Of a DNA stretch of 57,313 nucleotides, positions 51,100 through 57,313 are shown in pieces. The stretch's first letter is position 1, and every line of letters starts with the position of its first letter. The notes below the pieces were generated by a model, which worked only from the letters and a program-made list of their open reading frames with translations, did not search any database and was not told the DNA's origin. The position numbers and the translations under genes were made by a program. Origin of the DNA: Thermoleophilia bacterium (GTDB taxonomy: Bacteria > Actinomycetota > Thermoleophilia > Gaiellales > JAICJC01); contig JAICKX010000007.1 of the NCBI GenBank assembly GCA_025927685.1, positions 1 through 57,313 on the forward strand, in the 5' to 3' direction.

Positions 51100-51143
51100 G
51101 TCGCAGACAGTATGCACCGCGCGCGGTGTAATCTCGGAAAGAC

Positions 51144-51617
51144 ATGGAGCCGTGGGTCGTCTGGGTCGTGGCTGCCGTGGTGCTCGTGATCGCCGAAGCC
51201 ACGACCACGGCCTTCGTCGCGATCTATTTCGGATTCGCGGCCCTCGTCACCGCGATCGCGGCCCTGGCGGGCCTTCCGGTCGCACTCCAGCTCGTCGTGT
51301 TCGGTGTCGTTTCCGTGGGCAGCATGGCGTTCACGCGCCCGGCGCTCCGGCGCGCCGTGGGCCGCACGAGCGGAATCCGCACCGGCGTCGACGCGATGCA
51401 AGGCCGGATCGGCGTCGTCGTCCGACCGATCGCCGAGCTCGAGCCCGGCCAGGTGAAGGTGGGCGGCGAGACGTGGACGGCGCGCAGCTACTACGACGGC
51501 GAGTCGATCGCCGCCGGGTCCCGGGTGGAGGTGGTGCGGGTCGAGGGCGTGACCGCGCTCGTGATCCCCGCCCCGTCGCCCCACGAAAACGAGACGAGAG
51601 AGGCTTCGGATGGCTGA
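51144..51617 (+). CDS. NfeD-family membrane protein
   Basis: A 157-aa protein with two or three N-terminal helices (VVWVVAAVVLVIAEATTTAF, FGFAALVTAIAALAGL, LQLVVFGVVSVGSMAF) and a C-terminal OB-fold (AMQGRIGVVVRPIAEL to VEVVRVEGVTALVIPA), the short NfeD form. These proteins pair with SPFH proteins in membrane microdomains. TAATCT (51129-51134) and GGAAAG precede the ATG. It overlaps the SPFH gene by 8 nt. Confidence 0.9.
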   Translation: MEPWVVWVVAAVVLVIAEATTTAFVAIYFGFAALVTAIAALAGLPVALQLVVFGVVSVGSMAFTRPALRRAVGRTSGIRTGVDAMQGRIGVVVRPIAELEPGQVKVGGETWTARSYYDGESIAAGSRVEVVRVEGVTALVIPAPSPHENETREASDG

Positions 51618-52593
51618 GCTGATCGCGATCGGAGCGCTGGTGGTCCTGGCGCTCGTCCTGGTGGCGTCGTCGGTGCGCGTCATCCAGCAGAGCTACGTCG
51701 GCATCGTCCAGCGGCTGGGCCGCTACCAGCGGACGATCGGCCCGGGCGTCCACCTACTCGTCCCCATGCTCGACCGTGTGGCCGTGGTGGTCGACATGAA
51801 GGAGACCGTGCAGGCCTTCGCGCCGCAGCCGGTGATCACACAGGACAACGTCACGATCGGCATCGACACCGTCGTCTACTACCAGGTCACCGATTCGGTC
51901 AAGGCGACGTACGAGGTGGCCAACGTGCTCCAGGCGATGGAACAGCTCACCATCACGACGCTTCGGAACGTCGTCGGCGCGATGACGCTCGAGGAGACGC
52001 TCACGAGCCGCGACTCGATCAACTCGCAGCTGCGGTCGGTGCTCGACGAGGCGACCGAGAAGTGGGGCGTGCGCGTGACCCGGGTCGAGCTCAAGTCGAT
52101 CGACCCGCCGCGGACGATCCAGGAGGCGATGGAGCAGCAGATGCGGGCCGACCGGGCCAAGCGGGCGGCGGTCCTGCAGGCGGAGGGCGAGAAGCAGTCC
52201 GCCATCCTGCGCGCGGAGGGCCTGCGCCAGGCGGCGATCCTGAACGCCGAGGCCGACCAGCAGGCAAACGTGCTCCGGGCCGAGGGCGAGAAGCAGGCGC
52301 GCGCCCTCCGGGCAGAGGGGGAGGCCGAGGCGCTCCACAAGATCTTCAGCACCGTTGCCGACACGGGCATCGACGCCAGCGCGATGCTCGGCTACAAGTA
52401 CCTCGAGACGCTGCCGCAGGTCGCCGCCGGCGACGCGAACAAGCTCCTGCTCCTGCCCGCGGGCGCGGCCCAGGCCATGGGAGCCGCCGTCGGACTCGGC
52501 GCAGCGTTCGCCGAAGGCGTCGCTCCCACGCCTCCCGCCGACCCGAAGCAGCCGCGATCGGGCCCGCCCGACGATCGCGGCGACTCGCAGTAG
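51610..52593 (+). CDS. SPFH/Band 7 (stomatin-like) protein
   Basis: A 327-aa protein with an N-terminal membrane helix and an SPFH domain (~20-190: QSYVGIVQRLGRYQRTIGPGVHLLVPMLDRV; ELKSIDPPRTIQEAMEQQM). An Ala/Glu-rich coiled region follows with an about 10-residue repeat (AEGEKQ, AEGLRQ, AEADQQ, AEGEKQ, AEGEAE). It should form large ring assemblies at the membrane with NfeD. Its stop codon (TAG) is also the start of the coxB -10 (TAGAAT). Confidence 0.93.
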   Translation: MAELIAIGALVVLALVLVASSVRVIQQSYVGIVQRLGRYQRTIGPGVHLLVPMLDRVAVVVDMKETVQAFAPQPVITQDNVTIGIDTVVYYQVTDSVKATYEVANVLQAMEQLTITTLRNVVGAMTLEETLTSRDSINSQLRSVLDEATEKWGVRVTRVELKSIDPPRTIQEAMEQQMRADRAKRAAVLQAEGEKQSAILRAEGLRQAAILNAEADQQANVLRAEGEKQARALRAEGEAEALHKIFSTVADTGIDASAMLGYKYLETLPQVAAGDANKLLLLPAGAAQAMGAAVGLGAAFAEGVAPTPPADPKQPRSGPPDDRGDSQ

Positions 52594-52605
52594 AATCCCC
52601 CGGCC

Positions 52606-53343
52606 GTGACCGTCGCTCACCGACTGCGCACGCTCGTTGCCGCCGTCACGGCCGTCGTCGCACCCCTCATGCTGGCCCCCGCCGCGCTCGCCGACACGGC
52701 CACGCCGGAGAACCCGGCCGGGCCGGCGTCGCACGCGATCGACGACATCTACCGCGCGGTCATCGGGACCACGATGGTGATCTTCATCCTCGTCGGCGGC
52801 TGGCTCGTTTACTCCGCGATCCGCTTCCGCGCCCGCCCAGGACGCCCCATCGACCCGCCGCAGATGCACGGCTCGAGCCGGCTCGAGTGGGGCTGGACGA
52901 TCGTGCCCGTGCTGATCCTGGTCGGCCTGGCCGGGTACACGTTCCACAAGCTGCCCGACGTCAAGAACGCGCCGTCCGACTCGATGGTCGTGAGCGTGCT
53001 GGCCCAGCAGTTCCAGTTCTCCTACACCTACGGCGGGAACTCGGGCGCCGCCCAGGGCAAGACGCCTTCGACCGCGACGACGCTGGTCGTCCCCGAGAAC
53101 ACGCCGGTGAAGCTCGAGGTGCATGCCAAGGACGTCGCCCACGACTGGTGGGTGCCGGCGCTCGGGCCGAAAGTCGACGCCATCCCCGGCCAGACCACCA
53201 CGACGTGGTTCCGGGCCGACCACACCGGCACCTTCCACGGCCAGTGCTCCGAGTTCTGCGGCGTCGGCCACGCGACGATGGCGATCACGGTGAAGGTCGT
53301 ATCGGCCTCCGACTGGCGGACCTACGCGGGAGGGCTGAAGTGA
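52606..53343 (+). CDS. ctaC: Cytochrome c oxidase subunit II (operon 2, no heme domain)
   Basis: A 245-aa subunit II with a signal peptide (LVAAVTAVVAPLMLAPAALA), two membrane helices, and a CuA domain ending in CSEFCGVGHATM (from about residue 214). Unlike coxB of operon 1 it has no fused cytochrome c, so it needs a separate electron donor. TAGAAT (52591-52596), overlapping the SPFH stop, lies 9 nt before the GTG start. Confidence 0.95.
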   Translation: MTVAHRLRTLVAAVTAVVAPLMLAPAALADTATPENPAGPASHAIDDIYRAVIGTTMVIFILVGGWLVYSAIRFRARPGRPIDPPQMHGSSRLEWGWTIVPVLILVGLAGYTFHKLPDVKNAPSDSMVVSVLAQQFQFSYTYGGNSGAAQGKTPSTATTLVVPENTPVKLEVHAKDVAHDWWVPALGPKVDAIPGQTTTTWFRADHTGTFHGQCSEFCGVGHATMAITVKVVSASDWRTYAGGLK

Positions 53344-53350
53344 GGCGCGC

Positions 53351-54985
53351 ATGGTGACCGAGGCCGTCGCCACGCCCCCTGCGACCGGGCACGCGCCGGG
53401 GCGGACCGGCTTCTGGTCGTGGGTGACGACCGTCGATCACAAGCGGATCGGGATCCTCTACCTGATCACGACGCTCTTCTTCTTCGTCTCGGGCGGCCTC
53501 ATGGCGCTGGCCATGCGGATCCAGCTCGAGCACTCCTCGAACAACGTGATCTCGGCCGACTCGTACGACCGGATCTTCACGATGCACGGGACGACCATGG
53601 TGTTCCTGTTCACCGTCCCGGTGATGGCCGCGTTCGGGAACTACGTGGTGCCGCTCATGATCGGCGCGCGCGACATGGCCTTCCCGCGCCTGAACGCGGC
53701 CTCGCTCTGGCTTCTCCTCTTCGGCGGTATCGTCATGTACTCCGGGTTCGTGTGGGGCGGAGGAGCGGCGGATGCCGGCTGGACGGGGTACCCGCCGCTC
53801 TCGGAGCAGTCGCCCGGCCACGGGATCGACCTGTGGATCGTCGGCCTGCACATCGTCACGATCAGCTCGGTGATCGGGGCGATCAACTTCATCTGCACGA
53901 TCCACAACATGCGCGCACCCGGCATGCGCCTCTCCCGGATACCGCTCTTCGTCTGGACCATCGACGTGTACGCGTTCATGATCGTCCTGGCGCTGCCGCT
54001 GCTCTCCGGCGCGCTCACGATGCTGCTGCTCGACCGCAACTACGGGACCAGCTTCTACGCGGCCGGGCACTACGGCCCGATCCTCTATCAGCACCTCTTC
54101 TGGGCCTTCGGGCACCCGGAGGTGTACATCGTGGCGCTGCCGGGCTTCGGGATGATCTCGGAGATCGTGCCGGTCTTCTCGCGCAAGCCGCTCTTCGGCT
54201 ACCGCGCCCTCGTCTACGCCACGGTCGCGATCGGTTTCCTGGCCTTCCTCGTGTGGGGCCACCACATGTTCGCGGTCGGCATGTCGACCCCGCTCCAGGT
54301 CTGGTTCATGCTGACGTCGATGGCGATCGCCGTCCCGACGGGGATCAAGATCTTCAACTGGGTGGGGACGATGTGGATGGGCCAGATCCGGTTCGAGCCG
54401 CCCATGCTCTTCGCGACCGGGTTCATCCTCACATTCCTGATCGGCGGCCTCTCGGGCATCGCGGTGGCGACGTTCCCCGTCGACCTGTACGTCACCGACA
54501 GCTACTTCGTGGTCGCCCACTTCCACTACGTGATGGGCAGCATCCCGGTGTTCGCGGTGCTCGGCGGGCTGCACTACTGGTACCCGAAGATGACCGGCCG
54601 GATGCTCGACCGCGCGCTCGGGATCCGCAGCTTCTGGGTGCTCTTCGTCGGCTTCAACCTCACGTTCTTCCCGATGCACGCGATGGGCCTCTCGGGAATG
54701 CCGCGCCGCGTCGCGACCTACACGAACACCGACTGGAACGTCTACAACCAGATCGCGACGCTGGGCGCGTTCGTGCTCGGCGTCGGCGTCCTCATGGTGC
54801 TGATCAACTGCCTGCGCTCCCTCCGGTACGGGCGGATCGCTCCGGCCGACCCGTGGCGCGGAAACACGCTCGAGTGGTACACGTCCTCGCCACCACCCCC
54901 GCACAACTTCGACAGCCTGCCGCCGATCCGGTCTGAGCGGCCGCTCGACGACCTGCGCCGCGAGGCGGCCGCGGCCCGCGCGTGA
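53351..54985 (+). CDS. ctaD: Cytochrome c oxidase subunit I (operon 2)
   Basis: A 544-aa subunit I. The VTTVDHKRIGILYL start, heme His in FTMHGTTMVFLF, CuB/Tyr site FGHPEVYIVALPGFGMISEI, WGHHMF, and VVAHFHYVMGS are all canonical; the E in GHPEVY marks the standard A1-type D/K-pathway enzyme. It differs clearly from the operon 1 subunit (SHPAVY, Usp fusion), so the two are not recent duplicates. The start is ATG 53351 after GAGG. Confidence 0.95.
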   Translation: MVTEAVATPPATGHAPGRTGFWSWVTTVDHKRIGILYLITTLFFFVSGGLMALAMRIQLEHSSNNVISADSYDRIFTMHGTTMVFLFTVPVMAAFGNYVVPLMIGARDMAFPRLNAASLWLLLFGGIVMYSGFVWGGGAADAGWTGYPPLSEQSPGHGIDLWIVGLHIVTISSVIGAINFICTIHNMRAPGMRLSRIPLFVWTIDVYAFMIVLALPLLSGALTMLLLDRNYGTSFYAAGHYGPILYQHLFWAFGHPEVYIVALPGFGMISEIVPVFSRKPLFGYRALVYATVAIGFLAFLVWGHHMFAVGMSTPLQVWFMLTSMAIAVPTGIKIFNWVGTMWMGQIRFEPPMLFATGFILTFLIGGLSGIAVATFPVDLYVTDSYFVVAHFHYVMGSIPVFAVLGGLHYWYPKMTGRMLDRALGIRSFWVLFVGFNLTFFPMHAMGLSGMPRRVATYTNTDWNVYNQIATLGAFVLGVGVLMVLINCLRSLRYGRIAPADPWRGNTLEWYTSSPPPPHNFDSLPPIRSERPLDDLRREAAAARA

Positions 54986-56766
54986 CGCCGAAGCGGGTGG
55001 TCACGTTCGCCGCGCTGGTCGCCGCGCTGGCCTGGGCGCTCATGACGGTCGGGGCGTACGTGCGCGTCTCGGACTCCGGCCTCGGCTGCCCGGACTGGCC
55101 GGCCTGCCACGGCCAGCTCGTCGCCGGCGGGCACCACGCCCTGATCGAGCAGGTGCACCGCTGGATCGTGACCGTGCTCTCGGTCGCCCTCGTCGTCCTC
55201 GCGGTGCTGGTCTACCGGATGCGGCAGGGCGAGCGGCGGGTCACGACGGCGATGACGATCACCCTGGCGCTGCTCGGACTCCAGGTCGTCCTGGGCGGTG
55301 TCACGGTGCTGCTCAACAACGTCTCGTGGACGGTGGTGATGCACTACGGCGCCGCGGCGGCGCTCCTGGCCGCCGTGCTCCTGGTCGTCGTGCGACTCGC
55401 GTTTCCGGAGGCGGAGTCGCCTCCGCGCGACGGCTACGTCCGGCTCGTCACGTGGCTCGCGGGCACCACCTTCGGGCTGCTCCTCATGGGGGCGACCGTG
55501 GCCACGACCGACTCGCACGAGTCGTGCGGCAAGAGCTTCCCGCTCTGCAGGGGCGACGTCGTGCCGTCGGCCGACCACCACGCCGTCATCAACATGGCTC
55601 ACCGGGTCTGGGCGGGGCTCGCGCTGCTGCTGGCGCTGTGGGTGTGGCGCCAGACGGGCCGGTGGCGGCGGGGCGTGTGGCAGATCGAGGCGGCGGCGCG
55701 GGGCATGGCGAGCCTCTTCCTGGCGCAGGCCGCGGTCGGTGTCGCGGTCATCGAGGCGGGCGAGAACGACGTGCTCGAGGTGCTGCACTCGTCCCTTGCC
55801 TCCCTGACGTGGCTCGCGGTCGCTACGCTCCTTTGGATGGCACGCACGCTTCCCGTCCCCGAGGTCGTGCAGTCGGGTACGGGGGTGGAGCGCTCGGCGT
55901 GGCGGACGAGCATCGCCGACTACCTGACGCTCGTGAAGCCGCGCATCATGCTGCTCATCCTGATCACGGCCTACGGGGCGATGGCGTTCGCCGCCGACGG
56001 CCCGCCGCGGGCCGGGCTCACCGCCTGGACGCTCCTCGGGCTGGGGCTCTCCTCCGGCGGCGCGAGCGCCATCAACCACTACCTCGACCGCGACATCGAC
56101 GCGCGCATGACGCGCACCGCCGGCCGGCCGGTCCCCACGGGGCGGGTGGCGCCCGAGGCGGCGCTCGGCTTCGGCACCGGGCTCATCATCGCGTCGGTTG
56201 CCGTGCTGGCGCTCAACGTCAACCTGATCTCGGCCGGGCTGGCGCTGGCGGGCGCGTTCACCTACGTGGTCGTCTACACGTACTGGCTGAAGCGGCGCAC
56301 GCCGCTCAACATCGTGATCGGCGGCGCCGCCGGGGCCGTGCCGCCGCTGGTCGGCTGGGCGGCCGTGACCGGTCACGTCGGCCTGCCGGCCGCGTTCATG
56401 TTCGCGATCATCTTCCTCTGGACGCCTCCGCACTTCTGGGCGCTTGCGATCCTGGCCAAGCGCGAGTACGCGAATGCCGGCGTCCCGATGCTCCCGGTCG
56501 TGCGCGGCGACCGCGAGACCGCCCGTCAGATCCTGCTCTACACCCTCCTCCTCGTCGGCATCTCGATCCTGCCGTTCGCCGACCGCACGTTCGGATGGGT
56601 CTACCTGACCGGTGCGGTCGTCCTCGGGGCCGAGTTCGTGCTGCTGGCGGTGCGGCTCCTGCGCGACACCTCACCGCCGGCCGCGCGCCGGCTCTTCCTC
56701 TACTCGCTCGCCTACCTGGCGCTGCTCTTCCTCGTGATCGGGCTCGACCGCGCCCGCTTGTCCTAG
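54982..56766 (+). CDS. Fused heme A synthase (CtaA) and heme O synthase (CtaB)
   Basis: A 594-aa polytopic protein. Residues ~1-290 are CtaA/COX15, with eight helices, histidines in EQVHRW, VMHYGA, NMAHRVW and LHSSLAS, and the paired cysteines CPDWPAC and SCGKSFPLC. Residues ~305-594 are CtaB/COX10, the UbiA-type farnesyltransferase, with NHYLDRDIDARMTRTAGRPVPTG (the aspartate motif) and YTYWLKRRTPLNIVIGG. One protein could thus convert heme B to heme O and then heme A. GTG 54982 overlaps the ctaD stop (GTGA). Confidence 0.94.
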   Translation: MTPKRVVTFAALVAALAWALMTVGAYVRVSDSGLGCPDWPACHGQLVAGGHHALIEQVHRWIVTVLSVALVVLAVLVYRMRQGERRVTTAMTITLALLGLQVVLGGVTVLLNNVSWTVVMHYGAAAALLAAVLLVVVRLAFPEAESPPRDGYVRLVTWLAGTTFGLLLMGATVATTDSHESCGKSFPLCRGDVVPSADHHAVINMAHRVWAGLALLLALWVWRQTGRWRRGVWQIEAAARGMASLFLAQAAVGVAVIEAGENDVLEVLHSSLASLTWLAVATLLWMARTLPVPEVVQSGTGVERSAWRTSIADYLTLVKPRIMLLILITAYGAMAFAADGPPRAGLTAWTLLGLGLSSGGASAINHYLDRDIDARMTRTAGRPVPTGRVAPEAALGFGTGLIIASVAVLALNVNLISAGLALAGAFTYVVVYTYWLKRRTPLNIVIGGAAGAVPPLVGWAAVTGHVGLPAAFMFAIIFLWTPPHFWALAILAKREYANAGVPMLPVVRGDRETARQILLYTLLLVGISILPFADRTFGWVYLTGAVVLGAEFVLLAVRLLRDTSPPAARRLFLYSLAYLALLFLVIGLDRARLS

Positions 56767-56781
56767 TATCCGTATCCGCCC

Positions 56782-56898
56782 GTGCTCGACCGCGACACCG
56801 CCACCAAGAACCTCGTCCTCGGGCTCAAGCTCGGAATCGTCGCCCTCCTCCTCTTCGCCGGCACGCTGGTGATCGGGATCATCGTCCGGTATGGCTGA
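56782..56898 (+). CDS. 38-aa single-helix membrane peptide, not in the ORF track
   Basis: GTG 56782 opens a 39-codon frame: MLDRDTATKNLVLGLKLG, then a hydrophobic helix (IVALLLFAGTLVIGIIV) and RYG. The third positions are almost all G/C. It lies between ctaAB and the 67-aa protein, with which it overlaps by 8 nt, so it is probably a real operon member, perhaps a small oxidase subunit. TAGTAT (56764-56769) overlaps the ctaAB stop as a possible -10. Confidence 0.65.
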   Translation: MLDRDTATKNLVLGLKLGIVALLLFAGTLVIGIIVRYG

Positions 56899-57094
56899 GC
56901 ACGACGAATTCCATCTCCCGGAGCCGTCGGCGCTCCCGATCGTCACCTCGATCGGCATCGCGCTCATCCTGTTCGGCTTCGTGCCCGACTCGCGGCTGTG
57001 GCGGCTGGCGATGGTCTCGATCGGGACGATGATCACCATCGGAGCGGGCTGGATCTGGCTGCGGGACTCGATGGCCGAGTACCGCGACCTTTAA
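56891..57094 (+). CDS. 67-aa two-helix protein, likely small oxidase subunit
   Basis: A short N-terminal acidic part (MAEHDEFHLPEPS) precedes two hydrophobic helices (ALPIVTSIGIALILFGF; LAMVSIGTMITIGAGWIWL). Size, place and the H/E-rich start resemble the small subunit IV proteins at the end of actinobacterial cta operons. The function is inferred from context only. Confidence 0.75.
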   Translation: MAEHDEFHLPEPSALPIVTSIGIALILFGFVPDSRLWRLAMVSIGTMITIGAGWIWLRDSMAEYRDL

Positions 57095-57113
57095 CGCCCC
57101 CCTCCTTGGGGGT
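57095..57113. repeat. Small CCCCC-TCCTT-GGGGG hairpin after a stop codon
   Basis: Directly after the TAA of the 67-aa gene is a 5-bp stem (57098-57102 with 57108-57112) around TCCTT. It resembles the CCCCTCCTTAAGGGG part of the dispersed repeat and may be a decayed copy or a weak transcription stop. Bases 57114-57198 show nothing further. Confidence 0.4.
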
Positions 57114-57198
57114 GACGGATCGGCATGCCGCCCGGCGGCGCCAGGGCTGGGTAAGGAAGGCAAAACCACACCACCGTCACGAGGGCGTCACGCGCGAA

Positions 57199-57216
57199 GT
57201 TCAGGGACTGTCCCCG
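57199..57216 (-). repeat. Solitary end of the 43.8-kb element
   Basis: GTTCAGGGACTGTCCCCG is identical to 18 bases of the 20-bp end of the 43771-43904 element. No second end is found within the window. It lies next to the inverted copy 3 of the other repeat. Confidence 0.75.
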
Positions 57217-57229
57217 TCGTTGCCACACG

Positions 57230-57310
57230 TGCACCCGACGCTCGCTGCGCCCCAACGCGACGCCACCCCTTAAGGAGGGGGCTCACGGGGGAACCCTGGG
57301 TTCCCCCGTG
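57230..57310 (-). repeat. Dispersed modular repeat, copy 3 (inverted)
   Basis: Read on the minus strand it begins with the same 13-bp inverted repeat (57284-57310), then GCCCCCTCCTTAAGGGGTGGCGTCGCG, and ends with AGCGTCGGGTGCA, which copy 1 also has. The internal GGCGAAGA...TCTTCGCC hairpin of copies 1 and 2 is missing. The three bases outside it (57311-57313) read TAA on the minus strand, so a minus-strand gene may end there, as with the other copies. Confidence 0.8.
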
Positions 57311-57313
57311 TTA

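Noticed and set aside
1-57313. CRISPR arrays, integrase or insertion-sequence transposase genes, prophage or defence islands
   Set aside because: I found no regular direct repeats with spacers and no transposase, integrase, restriction or toxin-antitoxin proteins in any frame; the content is mostly core chromosomal.

Overview
This window is a GC-rich, gene-dense chromosomal segment of an actinobacterium (Actinomycetota). The main evidence is the cell-wall/division signalling operon fhaA-fhaB-pstP-rodA-pbpA-pknB, a Mycobacterium-like dCTP deaminase, SufU plus a Rieske protein in the suf locus, very frequent GTG starts, and -10 hexamers placed 6-9 nt before start codons, as in leaderless transcripts. 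The gene mix (fused heme A/heme O synthases, a trimethylamine-dehydrogenase-like enzyme, many kinases) would fit a Thermoleophilia-type lineage (Gaiellales or Solirubrobacterales). That placement is inference only, since no rRNA is present.

Layout. 1-5.2 kb: suf Fe-S assembly operon (sufB 3' end, sufD, sufS, Nudix, sufU, Rieske) and a DtxR-type metalloregulator. 5.2-5.5 kb: a candidate structured RNA on the minus strand with its own promoter and terminator. 5.5-11.6 kb: LysE exporter, a decayed ABC-ATPase fragment, an SDR protein, dcd, a class III aminotransferase, a secreted CAP protein, an MFS exporter with an apparent CTG start, and a small zinc-ribbon-like protein. 11.6-21.5 kb (minus): one translationally coupled peptidoglycan/phospho-signalling operon ending in ddl. 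21.6-25.6 kb: membrane protein, DUF4446, GNAT, then PhoU-like/Pit phosphate uptake. 25.6-34.2 kb: GAF/HD-GYP protein, ABC-F ATPase, lutABC, ornithine-cyclodeaminase-like protein and MFS. 34.8-38.9 kb: oxidase operon 1 (coxB with a fused cytochrome c domain, coxA fused to a Usp domain, coxC). 39-45.3 kb: a 57-aa basic protein absent from the ORF track, a membrane spermidine-synthase-like protein, a polyphosphate group (ppx, SixA, CYTH-CHAD), PilZ, tRNA-Arg(CCT), cupin and GlsB-like proteins. 45.3-51.1 kb (minus): TMADH-like enzyme, MttB-family methyltransferase, MFS and RNase D. 51.1-57.1 kb: NfeD/SPFH pair and oxidase operon 2 (coxB, coxA, ctaA-ctaB fusion, two tiny membrane proteins).

How they fit together. 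The PASTA kinase, PstP phosphatase and FHA proteins form a phospho-switch around the RodA/PBP pair. Phosphate uptake and polyphosphate genes occur as separate modules. The window holds two different heme-copper oxidases but one heme-synthesis gene. The adjacent TMADH-like and MttB-like genes suggest catabolism of a methylated amine of unknown identity.

Most unusual non-coding content: (1) the 5.2-5.4 kb RNA, which carries an almost complete complement of the 16S rRNA tail and mutually exclusive pairing segments; (2) a modular dispersed repeat whose large palindrome begins directly after TAA stop codons; (3) a 134-bp element with perfect 20-bp inverted ends that forms the 3' end of the pilZ gene. 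All calls come from reading the sequence; no database search was possible.
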